Below are positions 1 through 11,514 of a stretch of 64,000 bases of DNA, one piece after another. Position 1 is the stretch's first letter. The number at the start of each line of letters is the position of its first letter. The position numbers and the translations under genes were made by a program. The notes beneath the pieces are model-generated. The model made no database searches. It saw only the letters and a program-made list of their open reading frames with translations, and was not told where the DNA came from. Source of the DNA: Curvularia sp. ZM96 (Eukaryota; Ascomycota; Dothideomycetes; Pleosporales; Pleosporaceae); the NCBI GenBank assembly GCA_022457065.1, contig JAJGBQ010000006.1, positions 930,001 through 994,000 on the forward strand. The letters run 5' to 3'.

Positions 1-160
1 CGACAAGGAACGCATAGTATTCTGCTAGCGTTAGCAGATATGACTCTGACCAATCAGGATCAATACAGCTTCATTTTCGCTCCGCGTAGGGTCTGCATAA
101 AGAGAATTCGACCCTGATATTGGCTTGTACCATGATCATAAGTCTGGAAAATGTAGTTTC

Positions 161-1027
161 TCAAAAATCTATCCAATAAGGCGGATTGTATTGATCCTCC
201 AAGTCAGGGAACCGAACTTTGACCATGGCATCGATATCGGCGAGACAGTCCTCTTTTCGAAAACGGGTCATGTCAGGCCAGCCATGATCCCTATACATCT
301 CCCGTATTGCTTCTAGCAGTTTTTGTTTCTCCTCACAACGGTGTATCCATGGCCACATAGCCTCGACTTTACGCCTCCCAAACGGCACAAATTCAAGTGT
401 CTTGAATTTGTCTTTGAGCATTTCGAAGAAATCCTTGATGGGCCAAATGCAGGAATTCTCTCGCCATTCTACTTGGTCTTCTGGGATCAAGCCGTCATCC
501 GCCCAACTACTAGCTTCGCCAAGGCTCCCGTTTATTTGCATGATTTCGCCCGGAGGATCATGCCAGTATATTACACCCAGTTCGGTGTCAAGCAAAAGAA
601 CAGGGGTGTAGCGCCGAAGATACGTCAAGCCCACAATGTGAGGTGGTATCACGGCCTCTTCGGGGGGAAGTTCGGTGTTGCGTTTGAGTCTTTCACCTTT
701 CCAATTGGTGAACCCCGCATGCCAGTGCATGAATCAGCAGTCTGGGGCACACATTACTCTGGAGTTTAGATAAGGAAGATGGCGCAATAATTCAAGAACT
801 TCCTCCGTTTTATCGAAATCCGTCCAGCCGTCCGGTATAGTTTTCCAACCACCCTCAGGTGGTTCTTGTATCATGGATTCATCCATATACATAGTGCAGA
901 GAAACTGGTAGTAGTCGCGGATAGCTGTGATGGCCTCTTCTCGCGAGTATTCATAGTCGTTCGTCTCGTCGGTCTCATAATCCTCATCAGTCCCGTAAGT
1001 CTCATCAACCTCATGTACAGCAGCCAT
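161..1027 (-). pseudogene. Hypothetical fungal protein interrupted by an in-frame TGA
   Basis: One reading frame runs from ATG at 1027 to the stop at 161-163 but contains a TGA at 734-736, giving a 97-residue and a 189-residue part. The parts share frame exactly: two codons separate the last Cys of part one from the Met of part two. Part one is acidic (YGTDEDYETDETNDYEY). Part two contains EMYRDHGWPDMTRFRKEDC, a motif I associate with uncharacterised proteins common in Dothideomycetes. No GT-AG intron removing the TGA and keeping frame was found, so a nonsense mutation or sequencing error is most likely. Function unknown. Confidence 0.5.
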
Positions 1028-3260
1028 TATGCTTGTTGGTGAAGGTGTTGGTGAAGGTATTGATGAAGATGTTTGGAAATGAAAGCCCCTTGGTGGTCAA
1101 GGTACCTTTAATAGAAAAAATTGTGGAAGGTACCGCAGGCAGCAATTAGAGTAGTTCAGGTCTGTTTCGCGAAGCGAGCCCCACGGCGCCAAGGTGTATA
1201 CACCGCTCAAGTTATAGAAGTGGCCCTATTTGGGCCCGCTTGTTAGTCAATTGACATTGGGAGTTCGTTGTAATGGTGCTCTATAATCTGTTAACCTCAT
1301 ATTCACATTCACTCTAGACGTTCACCTGGGACTTGGAAACGAACATGGCAGACTTGTATCCTAGCAAGTACAAGCTCTAGGTAGCTAGGGTTGAGATACT
1401 AGTACATTCAGCGTTAGTCTAGCAGGGGCCGCTTTGAGCATTGTGTGCCTTTTGCACTTAACTTGCCTCCGCTCCTACTGAGATGCGTATTGAGAGTCAC
1501 TTTTCTGATTATATGGATGAAGATGTTTCGCTAGGGTGGTGTTGATTCGAGTGGCGCCAAGTCGTCCATAATCATTCAGGGAATGAAACATTCATAATAT
1601 ACAACACCTAACTTGCCCAGCGCGACGACCGCCACAATCATTACTAGGATGCATTTAAAACAAAATCATGTGAAGTTAAGTTGTCAATAATGATACCTGA
1701 AGGAGGAGGCGATATATGAAGTTCTCAAACGTCGCATTTAATGCGCTCGTAACGCTGCATTGGTGCCAAAGATTCTCTATCGAGAAATGTACGATTTGTT
1801 GTTGAAGCTTATTCTTGAATGGAAATGGTTGATCTTGGAAATTTCGATCATGTAGCATAGCGCCAGTGTCGCCACGTGATTGAGTTTTCCTCCTATGCAG
1901 ACGGAGAAGGCATTTCCACTTCACTAACACTTTTTCCTAACAAGACTGTAGGCTTTCAAGTGTGAAAAACATCTTGACGGTGTCAAAACACCAACACGGT
2001 TACCATGTGAAGTAGGTAGAATTGTGCGTTGCCATACAGCTTTGAATAGAACTGCGCTGAAGACAACAGAATTCGCAGTTTCAAGAATGGCATCGCCTGC
2101 ACCTAGGCTTATTACAGGGAAGCACTCTGAAACCCATACATAAACCTTACATGACATTCTCTTAAGTTCTACGTAGCCTGAACAATCTGATCGTCAATCA
2201 TAGTAGTACCAACGAACTACCTCTTGCATGACCTAGATAGACAAAGTTGCTAACGAGAAACGATATTCTTTGAGCGCACGTCAGACGGCGTTTCACTTTC
2301 TCCAGTACCTAACTATAACTTTCTTTGTATGAATCAGACTGTTGCGTGATTCTCAGGAGACACAAAAAAAGGAGACAAAGTAAAGAAATGACTGTGATAT
2401 CATGCTGCCATGATAACACGACACTACCACAAGTAAACAAAGGTGACTTTGCCCAAACAGAGAATCGCCGTTAGAAAAAACTGCGGTTCGACCAAAAAAC
2501 AACTGCAATACGAGTGGAAAAGCCAAGCTGGAAAACGTATGAGAACCCCACTTTGAAGTGCTAGTTGCTTACGAAAAGCTTGCGGATTCGATGCACATGC
2601 AACCCTGGTACCGCAGTCCAGCCTAGCCCCGTGGTAATCGCCCACGTTCTCGTATGTGCCTGCGACTCCGCATTGGCCATTGGAGCGGCTCCGCGACGTG
2701 GAAGGGATGGGTCATTTCTCGGCGCAGTGAGGTGGCGTGCGACTTTGGGGCTGCAGTTGCTACGTTGTCGCCCCCGCCCTGGGCGCTGATTCGCTGTGTA
2801 CTAACGCCACTAACTTTGCCCTTGGGCCAATTCTCGTGCGACGTAGAGTGATCGTGGGTGGCGCTAGGGCGCGCGCAGCTTTGTATGGACCAGCTGAGCC
2901 TGGGTTCAGACACGAAACGGGCAATGGACAAGACGGTGTAGGGGCATTGGACCTTCTGGAAAGGTCATTTTTTTCCCGTAGCCGCAATTGTTTTTATCAA
3001 GGTGTTTGGCCCCTCATGTTCCCACTACTACATTTTGCAATCCCAGCATATCCTGTCTTTTCTTCTGCCTACGCTGCACATTCTTTTCTGGCTATCTGAG
3101 CTCCAGTCTGTCTCTATCGGATGAAAACAGTCTTTACCAACGAATCTTCGTTTATATTGCTTATTCCCGACCACAACACTATTATCTCATCTTTGATCCC
3201 GTCGTCTTCGTGCTGGCTGGCTAGCATCGCGTTCATTCTACACCGATCGAAACATACATT
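1028..3260. other. Intergenic, about 2.2 kb
   Basis: No convincing gene. A 12-nt imperfect tandem (GTTGGTGAAGGT-like, three units) lies near 1036-1070, just upstream of the leftmost gene. The part from 1100 to 2560 is AT-leaning with only short unsupported frames. The part from 2600 to 3000 is GC-rich and is probably the promoter and leader of the membrane-protein gene starting at 3261. Confidence 0.5.
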
Positions 3261-3674
3261 ATGGCACCCACACCAGTTGCATCCAACATCCCTGAAGCCC
3301 CACCAGCCATGGCTCCAAACACCGTCTCACGCAGCGATGGCTTCAGCCCGGGTGCTATTATTGGCATCGTGATAGCCATTGTCTGCCTCATCCTCGCCGT
3401 ACCTCTCATCGCCGTTCTCCTGCGCAAATACGAAAAGACGCGTCTTCGTGAAACGCCTAAACTTCCCGGAAGCAGCAGCGGCGATAGTTTAAGAAGCATC
3501 GAGGAGGGCCACAGTCTAAAAAGTATTATCGTTACCAAAGAGTTGTCGCGGTCGAGCGTAAGGATGGAGAGGGTCGACTCCGGGATAAGGAGGCCTGATG
3601 ATGTGTATGCGGTTGGGAAAGAGAGAGAAAGAGCCTGGAGTGTTACCCAAGTCCATGCCGGAGCAGGGAAGTGA
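3261..3674 (+). CDS. Small single-pass membrane protein, function unknown
   Basis: A single-exon 137-residue protein. Residues 1-27 are Pro/Ala-rich. Residues 31-54 form one clear hydrophobic segment (GAIIGIVIAIVCLILAVPLI), followed at once by a basic stretch (RKYEKTR), which predicts an outside N-terminus and a cytosolic Ser/charged tail of about 80 residues. There is no cleavable signal peptide. The layout resembles short fungal Mid2-like or mucin-stalk membrane proteins but without a recognisable sensor domain. The start is the first ATG after a long leader. Identity is unknown; existence is supported by the orderly TM topology. Confidence 0.6.
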   Translation: MAPTPVASNIPEAPPAMAPNTVSRSDGFSPGAIIGIVIAIVCLILAVPLIAVLLRKYEKTRLRETPKLPGSSSGDSLRSIEEGHSLKSIIVTKELSRSSVRMERVDSGIRRPDDVYAVGKERERAWSVTQVHAGAGK

Positions 3675-4017
3675 ATGAAGTAGGAGACTTCGAATCTGAC
3701 TGTCAGCATCGACTGAGGCTGACTGAGGAGCAACTCAGAGCTGCCAGCACGCCACACGTTCAACGACCGCTTCTTCTCGCCTACAAAGGCCGTCCTGTTA
3801 TTATACAGGACATCCCACCGACCCAGCCACGCACTGCTCGTGTGGCCTGTGGTCTTCCCAAGAGCCATCTTGGGTCATATCTCATATGTTACCAGCCTCT
3901 CGTTTCCTTTTCGACGCTGATGAAGGGTTGAAAGACCACCCGAGTCTGCGAGTGCAGGAGTTTGCGTACTGATGGCGCGCGTTAAGCTATCCCCCAGACC
4001 ACATAATAAGTCCTTAA
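3675..4017. other. Intergenic between convergent genes
   Basis: 343 nt holding the 3' ends of the membrane-protein gene (+) and the methyltransferase gene (-). A short open frame at 3671-3931 has no family features. Nothing else seen. Confidence 0.4.
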
Positions 4018-5160
4018 TTATATTCTTCGATATAAATGCATCTGCATGCGCATGTTCTCTAGCTCAATTGGGTAGTTAAGTTTCTCGTCCAATCTGAACC
4101 ATCGACTATCATCCTCTTTCACTTTCTCCCAACGTGCTATCTCGTCTTTGCCTCTCTCGTGCTTGTTGCTACTGGCTTGTTCCAGGAGCGTGTGATCGAG
4201 AAGCCATTGCATCGGGTACCTCTTTTCTGCTCCGTTCAGCGTGACTGAAGAATAGCTCCCTGGGCTATCCACAACGAGCAGCAATGAATCGGGTTTCATA
4301 ATTGACGTGATCTGAAGAAGAAACTTTTGAGTTAGGGGCAGCGACGTCGAGTAAAGTTCGTTGAGTGTAAAGAGCAAAGTCACTAGGTTTGCCTCTGCTA
4401 GCTCCGACGTCAAAACTGATGTTGACGCTTGTAAGACATCCTGTTGGCGAAAGGTAATCGATATTTGCTCTGGATTCAAGAAAGGTACGTTTGCCGCTTT
4501 TGCAGCTGCCGAGGCGTACTTTGAGAGTGTCGGTGCAGTGGTGAGATGTTTTGCCAGGTTCTCCACCACTACATTCCAGTCTGCCATATCAATGGCTGTC
4601 ACTTCCATTTTCTTCGGGTTGATTTTCGTTTCGTCTTCTGATTGCTCCTCTTCTTTCTCTTGGTCTGAAACCTGGCTCGAAAGTAGCTTCTGTAGTCCTC
4701 CCAAAGCCACAATTTCTGCGCCAGCTCCGCCACCCAGACATACTACTTTCTGACTCTTGTCATCGGGAGCTTTGTCAACGCCGGGTGTTTGGCCTTTGGA
4801 TTCGAGCCCCAATTCCTCTCTTAAACTCCAAAATAAGTCGAGATAGCCCAAAGCGCGGCTCGGACTCCACCTCGCTGCATACGTTTCAAGGTACTCATCT
4901 TTGCCAAACGCAGTCGCAAAATCACGATTGTACAAATGACCCTTGACTTCTTGCAGTAGCGGGCCGAAATCGACGCTCAAGCGTTCAGCGAATGAGTTGC
5001 GGAAGATATTCAACAAAAGTTGTTGAAGTTCGACGGGAATCGATGGCTCGATGGCAACCTTCGTGTCTTCGGCCGAGCGCCGTTCAGGGCGTGGTTTTGG
5101 GGCCTTGGTCGCTTCCCTCTGTGCTTTGCGCTTTGCATTTAACTTCGAATTTGGAGCCAT
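4018..5160 (-). CDS. BMT6: 25S rRNA (uridine-N3)-methyltransferase, BMT6-like
   Basis: An intronless 380-residue protein close in length to yeast Bmt6, which methylates N3 of a uridine in 25S rRNA in the nucleolus. The N-terminus is highly basic (SKLNAKRKAQREATKAPKPR), as expected for an rRNA-binding nucleolar enzyme. The SAM-binding motif I is VVCLGGGAGAEIVAL, followed by an acidic motif with AIDMADWNVVVENL and later a VTLLFTLNELYS strand, which I recognise as the Methyltransf_34 pattern. It is divergent from the CMD-family gene at 5417, sharing about 256 bp of promoter. Assignment to the family is firm; the exact target uridine is inferred. Confidence 0.85.
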   Translation of the reverse strand: MAPNSKLNAKRKAQREATKAPKPRPERRSAEDTKVAIEPSIPVELQQLLLNIFRNSFAERLSVDFGPLLQEVKGHLYNRDFATAFGKDEYLETYAARWSPSRALGYLDLFWSLREELGLESKGQTPGVDKAPDDKSQKVVCLGGGAGAEIVALGGLQKLLSSQVSDQEKEEEQSEDETKINPKKMEVTAIDMADWNVVVENLAKHLTTAPTLSKYASAAAKAANVPFLNPEQISITFRQQDVLQASTSVLTSELAEANLVTLLFTLNELYSTSLPLTQKFLLQITSIMKPDSLLLVVDSPGSYSSVTLNGAEKRYPMQWLLDHTLLEQASSNKHERGKDEIARWEKVKEDDSRWFRLDEKLNYPIELENMRMQMHLYRRI

Positions 5161-5416
5161 GGTTTTTACAAGATTGTGTCGCCAGTATCATGCAGCGATC
5201 AGAGTGGGCAGGAGCAGTGAAAGTCTCTTTATCGATAGGGTAAGCGAAAGAGAGTGAGTCCCCACCGTCTTCTCCACCCGTCGGAACCGTTCCGATCTAC
5301 TCAGACCTCGGGTTTAACGCGTCTGTATAGTCTGAGTCACGACTGTCTTCCTTATATTGCTTGAAGGTCTGTTGAAATTAGAAGTTTGGACTTCACACCC
5401 GTTACGATTTTTCACA

Positions 5417-6128
5417 ATGCGTCTTCCTTACGTGCCCGATCCCCCAAACTTCACATCCGAAGATGACAAGGCTGTGGAGCAGCGAGTTAGAGAGAGGCGG
5501 GGCGAAAAGGGACTGATAGCACTGGATCGGACATTGCTTCACTCTCCCCCGGTTGCCGATGGATGGTAAGCATGGAGGACCGAGTTATTCTTTGATATCT
5601 GTGAGCAAACGAATAACATTGCACAGGAACTCATTCCTAGGTTCCATCCGCACAAGAACCAGTCTCCCCACTTCCATTCGCGAAACAGCAATTTGCCGCG
5701 TTGCCGTCCTAAACCGTGCATGGTATGAGTGGGAGTCTCACTCTCCCATACTTTCATCTGCATCAGGTACTTCTTTCTTTAATCTGTAGCCTACTTTTTC
5801 CGCAGTGTCTCCCATTTACAAAACTAACTTGGTAGACGTCACACCCCAACAAGTGGAAGCCGTCTTGAAATCACCGCCTCGTTCGCCCCAGGCAGATGTG
5901 CTCGGGTCTACGCTATCTGCAATACTAGCCTATACGGACGCCATGACACTAGATGTCCAAGTCCCCGACGCTGTATTTGCAGAACTCAAAAAGGTATTCA
6001 GTGAGCGTGAGATTGTCGAAGTGACAGCCACAATTGCGGCGTACAATTGTGTCAGTCGATTCCTTGTCGCGCTAGATGTTGGAGAGAGAAATGCGCAGAC
6101 GGGGCCCAAAGAAGGCGGCAAGGAGTGA
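5417..6128 (+). CDS. Carboxymuconolactone decarboxylase / AhpD-like family protein
   Basis: Three exons (5417-5565, 5627-5766, 5806-6128) give 203 residues. Splicing restores LLHSPPVADGWNSFLGSIRT and then RETAICRVAVLNRAWYEWES followed by H, the E-x3-C ... H signature of the CMD/AhpD fold. Fungal members of this family are stand-alone and mostly uncharacterised; antioxidant thiol chemistry or lactone decarboxylation are the family activities. Only one Cys of the usual CxxC pair is seen, so peroxidase activity is doubtful. The second intron is only 39 nt, short even for fungi. The gene converges on PHS1. Confidence 0.78.
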
Positions 6129-6274
6129 TATCCAATTGTTCATAGTGCTCAAGGTATCAATGTGCATACATTATGTAAAATGTCCTGATCAGAGAATCAT
6201 TGCTATCTCTATTGTGTTGTGTCTCTTTCACCGAAGACGTCCAACTTTGTTGAGTCCTTTTCCATACCGACTCC

Positions 6275-7112
6275 TTACGCGCTCCTGCTCTGCCTAGCAA
6301 TCTTCCTCCTCTGAGCCAACATGTGCGTGAACAAGATGTATGATCCGGGTACGTAGATTGCAAGGATAGCCCAAAGTGCGTATCCGAACATCTCGTTCCT
6401 CTGGCTTGCGAGCGGAATGGCCTGGTACACCAACCAACATTCGGACGTAATGCCCATCGGGTAGAGCACGAGGAAGGTGTTATATCTGAGCCATGTCCAC
6501 AGCTTGGGTACGCCAGCGCCAGACAGAGAAAAGACAAAGTAAGAGTAGCGAATGACTTCTGTGATGGACCAGGCGAGCAGCATCGTAGTGTAGGCTGGAG
6601 AATGGCGTGTCGAGAAAGGAAAGGCCCAGGGTGAGGCAATGAGGTGAACGAGCAAGAAGCGGGAAGCAACTTGCATCAGAGTTGTCATTAAAGGTGCTCT
6701 GACAATGCCTGATATGAATGTCAGCCTTCTTTCATCCCGTGTCCAACTTCTCCCATGGCTGCTGAGGGAGGCAGAGTAAGAGTAACATACCAACCAGACT
6801 ATGGAGCACTTCCAAGCCCGCCAGACTTTGCACAAGTCTCGTGTATTGTTCGAGATTGTCGTACACCTTCGCACTCGACAGTCCTCTTTGAGTTGCAGTG
6901 ATCCAATCACCCCTGCCGAAGAATGCACCCGCCTTCTGCGCGTTGACTACCTCGTTGCCTCCGATTGTCGCAGTTTGGTATAGAACACCAGCCCATAGTG
7001 CAGCAGATACCGCATTGTAAGCCAGGAGGTATGCGTTCTTCGCTCCGGACTGTTTCGCTGGTCTTTGGTCGTTTGGTGCGGCGGCCTGCCCTACCTTGGC
7101 TTTGGTTGACAT
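6275..7112 (-). CDS. PHS1: Very-long-chain 3-hydroxyacyl-CoA dehydratase (PHS1/HACD)
   Basis: Exons 7112-6791 and 6708-6275 (82-nt intron) encode 251 residues. It is the ER multi-pass enzyme for the third step of very-long-chain fatty acid elongation, dehydrating 3-hydroxyacyl-CoA. The catalytic pair is visible in RYNTFLVLYPMGITSE: Tyr of YPMG and Glu seven residues later correspond to yeast Tyr149 and Glu156. The family motifs LEVLHSLVG|IVRAP and QVASRF span the splice junction and confirm it. The tail (AQRRKIARQSRSA) is basic and cytosolic. Start at 7112 gives the conventional soluble N-terminus followed by AYLLAYNAVSAALW. Confidence 0.93.
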
Positions 7113-7722
7113 TGCGACCTTCACGTTCGAGGGGTCCTCGTCGTAAGAAATTTTCAAAAGTGTTAAGAGGAATTGAAAGAATAGGGCAGGTTGCAAAGAG
7201 TAAATGTATGCCTCAGGCGCTGAGCTTGAACATGTCGGCAAAAAGGCCTCGGCTCGTGGCTCCAGCGGACCCTGGCAGGCTTGGCGCGGCTGATGCCGGG
7301 ATTCCATGTACGATGAGATCATGTCTGCATCCAACGTCACATATAGTCAATTATCTTGAGGCTAGATAATGGCGTTGCAGCTGCGATTGTTTGAATTTGT
7401 AAATTCATGCATTACTTGTGACATTCACATCATTCAGTGGTAAAGAAGAGGTCTGACCCGTCTATCAGACTACCGAAATGGAAAAAAGAAGGCATGCTAG
7501 ACCCTGCTGCAACGTCCAGGTATGCAAATGTTATATTGGAAAACGCCATGGTAGATTCGTATGAAATGCGAAAAGGAATCCGAGACTAGGAACGCAAGCC
7601 TCTGGGTATCGTTGAAAACATCCCAAGTTTAACTCAACCGAAAGTGAGACGCTTGGAAAAGGAAAATAACTAGGAAACCACGGACATGAACACATCTGCC
7701 CAATGCCTTCAGTTTGAAAATA
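7113..7722. other. Intergenic, 610 nt
   Basis: Promoter of PHS1 and 3' region of the RING-like gene, both on the minus strand. No gene seen. Confidence 0.4.
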
Positions 7723-9315
7723 TCATAGGAAGACCTGAATCATGCTCTTCTTGTTTGACACGTTCTTGTCGCAGCCGTCCACCACGCACGTCTTGAATGG
7801 GTTGGTATTAGCTGGCCTTTCTTTGCCCTTTGCGCTGCGTTTGACAGCCCGGTTGGTAGTGCATTCACCACAGTAAACCTGGATGTATTAGCTGTACGTT
7901 CCGAACAGTTGGATAATGCAACTCACATGACCACAGCCTTTGACAATCCACACCTGTCGTTTGATCTCGTCACTACCCACACATAACTCTTCCTCGCAAT
8001 TTGGACAGATGAAAGCTCCTTCCTCTTCCGGACTCCTTGTGAAACCCTCTGGTGCCTTTGGTGGCGCTTCGTATGTGGGCGGAGGTGGTGGTGCTTCGCG
8101 TGTTCGTGGACCGAGTTCAAAACCAATGGCGTCGAAGTCCATGACAGGCGCAACGAATGCACCTAGACGGATGTGTGTATGTCCTCGACCCGCATTGCGG
8201 TTAGGAGCAACGGGCTCCTGAAAGCGGCCTGCGGTACGATTGATTTGTGCATTGAAACGATCGACTTGGGCTCGAAGGTGTGTGAAGCGCCCATTTAGTG
8301 TGCCAAAAAGATCTAGAACATTGTCAAGCTCCCGGTTCCTACGTCTCCGGATCTCGGCTTCTGGTAGGGCGTTTTCTCGTAGGAACTCGACTTCGTCACC
8401 GTCAGAATTGTTGCCAGCAAGGTTGGGGGGTGGGAGGCGTCTTGAAGGAATTGTTCGCGACGAGATGAATTCAATATCGGGGGAACTGGGTTCAGGAGCT
8501 GGCGTGACCACCCTCCACTCTTCCTCGCCATTGTCGAGGTCAATTATGATATCCATGCCCCGTGGTAAGCGGGGTCCTCCGTTTGCACGAGCACGGTTCG
8601 AATCTTGCTGTTCAGCATTGCTGTTTCGTTGTCTGCCATTGTTGCCATCCTGACTAGCCCCATATCCAGAATCGTCGGCAGTAAGGTCAATGATATTGTC
8701 GTCGTTTTCTTCGTCGTCCTCGTCGCCCTCACCGGGTACGTCATCCTCCTCCTCTTCCCCTGTCAAATCAACCGACCCAACACCCTGTTCCCTCGATGAC
8801 CCAGCCGGCCGTCGGTAATCAAAGCCGTCGCCCGGGTATCGGCCTGACGCCGAAGATGCCATGTTCTCTAGCCTTGGAAGGTGAAGTCCCGCAGTATGTG
8901 TTTGCGTGGCGGTTGACGACGAAGCGCGCCCTACAGGGGGTCTGGCTGCGCGCAGAGCGGATGTGAAGGCGGACGGTCTTCTTGATTGTTGGAAGCTCTG
9001 ATAGCGGGAATGTGAGTCGTCGTGGTCGTTGTAAGCAGCTTCTTGGCCTAGACCATGGCGTGCGGCGGGAGCAAAGTTGTTGTGGAGTGAGAGGTCAGGG
9101 CGGTAGGGCGGCGCGGCTTCGTGGTTGTCTGGAAAAGGGTTGTATCCCCAGTCAGGTGAGGCAGAGCCCTCTTCCTCCATTTGTTCATGTGAACGCTGCA
9201 TCGAGTCTTTGTTAGCGTCTATTCCTCGGCCGCCGCAAGCTCCCCTCGTACCACGGGCAGCACTCACCTTCTCTGGCCTGTGCGTGTACCCAAATGGCAG
9301 CTCTTCCTCTTCCAT
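7723..9315 (-). CDS. RING-like protein with multiple SUMO-interacting motifs (STUbL candidate)
   Basis: Exons 9315-9268, 9195-7927 and 7878-7723 encode 490 residues. The N-terminal 400 residues are mostly disordered and acidic. They contain three SUMO-interacting motifs with acidic flanks: VDLTGEEEE (about 158-166), IIDLTADD (about 184-191) and IIIDLDNGEEE (about 232-242). The C-terminus is a RING-like zinc module with C413, C416, C437, H439, C442, C445, C470 and C475; the exon 2/3 splice falls inside GCGH|VYCGEC. This layout matches SUMO-targeted ubiquitin ligases such as Slx5/Rfp1, which ubiquitylate SUMOylated nuclear proteins. The last Cys pair is spaced by four residues, so it may be a degenerate RING. 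ATG at 9315 is used because the codon further upstream is TTG. Confidence 0.75.
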
Positions 9316-10046
9316 GCCGGTCAAAGGCCGCGTGGTGTGGTGTTGGGTAGTAATGTGCGGGGTACCTGGTGAGAGATATCGGCAGAGAGTGGACGGCGTC
9401 GAGCTGGGCGGACGGTCGTGTCGTAGCGCTGGTGTGTGCTAATGTCGGCGAAACTCGTTGTCCCTGGTGGCAAGGATGGCGCTTTGGGATCGAGCCGACG
9501 CATATAACGGGGAACCCAACATTTCTCATTTTCACCACTCCTGTGAAGGGAAACTAGTATAATTGCAATCAAGACTACTATTCTGACACGTTCTATTGCC
9601 TTCTATGCAATTATACACCACACTCATCATCACCGTCATGACCAATGTTGCGCGTGTCCAGCATGCGAACAGAGCGTGACGTAGGACCCATACTCAGCGG
9701 CATACCAAAGATGATTTCTCGATTGATAAGCTGAGGCAAATGACCCCAGTGTTCTGCAATATCGCTACACTCCAATTTGCGCCTCATATATTTTTCCAAC
9801 CAAGAAGATTGCCACTCACCGGCTGGCCGTCTGGTTGATGCTTCAACCCTCTTCAGCCAAATTGCAATCTTACACGACTGACCGCAGCAGTCCAACCAAC
9901 AGGGGCTCTCCTATTGTTGACCAGTATCCCGTCTTTGCGCTCAAGTTTTTTTCTTTCGCTTCAAACCAACAAATCACTTCAAACTACGCGCTTGGCTAAT
10001 GCGCGAGCTGGTATTATTACGGAGTTTGCAAAGGTTGTATCCGGGT
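9316..10046. other. Intergenic, 731 nt
   Basis: Promoter of the RING-like gene and 3' side of PRP19. A 58-codon ATG-started frame at 9787-9611 (-) has no recognisable features and is not called. Confidence 0.35.
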
Positions 10047-11514
10047 TTAAGGGACTGCTAATACCGCCAAGCCGCCCTCTGGTGTCAGAGCGACTACGCT
10101 CTCAGCCTTTCCGCTCCAAGCAACGTCCTTGGCTGGCAATGCCTTTCTAACAAGTTCGGCCCAGCTCTTTGTTGCCTTGGTGAACTGCTGAACCGATACA
10201 CTGCCTGTACCACCAATCGCCAGATACATGCCGCTGTAATCCCATTCACAGCACGTGACTGGGTTTCCGGACTCGAGCGTGTAGATGACAGTCTGTTTCC
10301 TGATGTCCCAGACAGAGACGCTGGTAGAGCCCTGCTGGGCAACAGCGAACCAGGTACCGTTTTCGGCGAATTTGAGGTCCACGACCGGGGCGCCTGTCTC
10401 CAGTTGGGCCATAGCGGTGCCGGTTTTGATGTCGTAGATGCGAATGTTACCGTCAGAGCTGCCTACAAAGAAAAGCATGCCGTCGACGTGGAAGGCGACG
10501 CAGGTGATTTCCGCTTCGACGTAAACCTGAGATACCGTCTTGAATGAGGCAAGCTCGTGAACAGCATAGTACTTGTCGGCACCTGCTGTTGCAAGCATCT
10601 TCCCGCTGGGATGAACAGAGATGGATGTTACCGGCCCAGCGTGCGATCCGACTTGGGCAATTTCGTTGCCTTGTTCGAAGATCTTGACCACGCCAGCGGA
10701 CGTTCCAACCACCGCACGACCTCCGCACCATGCTGCTGCTGTAATGGCGCTACCGGCGTTGAAGGTCTGTACAACCTTGCCTTCTGCTAGCTCATAGACG
10801 CCAACGGTACCGTCCGATCCACCAAACAACACAAGACCGCCTTCCTGCACGGCAATTTTGCTGCCGCCTGGGCATAGTGCCTCTGTCGTCTTGACCAAAT
10901 CGTAGTTGGTGATGACCTCGCCAGTAGCCCATCCTTCTGGTACAGCTCGTTTCCTGCGCGAACCGAACAACCTAGCATTTTGTTAGTGACTATCCAAGTT
11001 TTCACAGTGTCCAGACTACCCACTCTTGCTGTGTGTCATCAACAACCTGGACGAGATCCTGGGGCAAGCCCTGGCCATCAACCTGCATGGCATCTCCCTG
11101 GCCACCTCCGCTAACCGTGACATTTGACAAGGCTTCGCGGGCTTCATCTCTCTCCTTGGTTATCCGCGCAATAACACGGGTTGCGGCATCGTTCTGGTAG
11201 AGGGCGGTGCTCAGCTCTTGTCTTGTTTGCGCCAGGTGCTGCTTGAGTGTGTGTGTCTCTAATACCAGAGCGTCCCATTCGTTCTGGAAGGCACTGAGCA
11301 TGGCAGGTATGGATGTGAAGTTGGGCGCGCGTGGGGTCACGATATTGGGCGACTTGAGCTCGATAAGGTCCTCGGGCGCGAGATCCTCTCCCGTCACTGG
11401 GTCGGTATGGTGTTCTGCGATGTGCGCTTCGATGAGGCGTTTCTCGAAGACATTGCCAGACTTTCGCGACGCGACCGGCTCGCGGGGAGCTTCTCCAGAA
11501 ATTGCGCAGAGCAT
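10047..11514 (-). CDS. PRP19: Pre-mRNA-processing factor 19 (U-box, WD40)
   Basis: Exons 11514-11024 and 10971-10047 (52-nt intron with GTGGGT donor) give 471 residues. Prp19 is the U-box E3 ligase core of the NineTeen complex that activates the spliceosome. The N-terminus MLCAISGEAPREPV and KSGNVFEKRLIEAHI are the diagnostic U-box start. A coiled-coil tetramerisation segment follows (around residues 75-140). The splice joins DDTQQE to LFGSRRKRAVPEGWAT, and about seven WD40 blades fill residues 190-471, including VAFHVDGMLFFVGSSDGNIR and WDIRKQTVIYTLE. Length is normal for the family. Confidence 0.96.

Noticed and set aside
1676..2157. Two 77-84 codon minus-strand frames
   Set aside because: No domain, poor composition and no splice logic linking them.
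9611..9895. 94-codon minus-strand frame between the RING-like gene and PRP19
   Set aside because: The apparent start is TTG; the first ATG leaves 58 codons with no recognisable feature.
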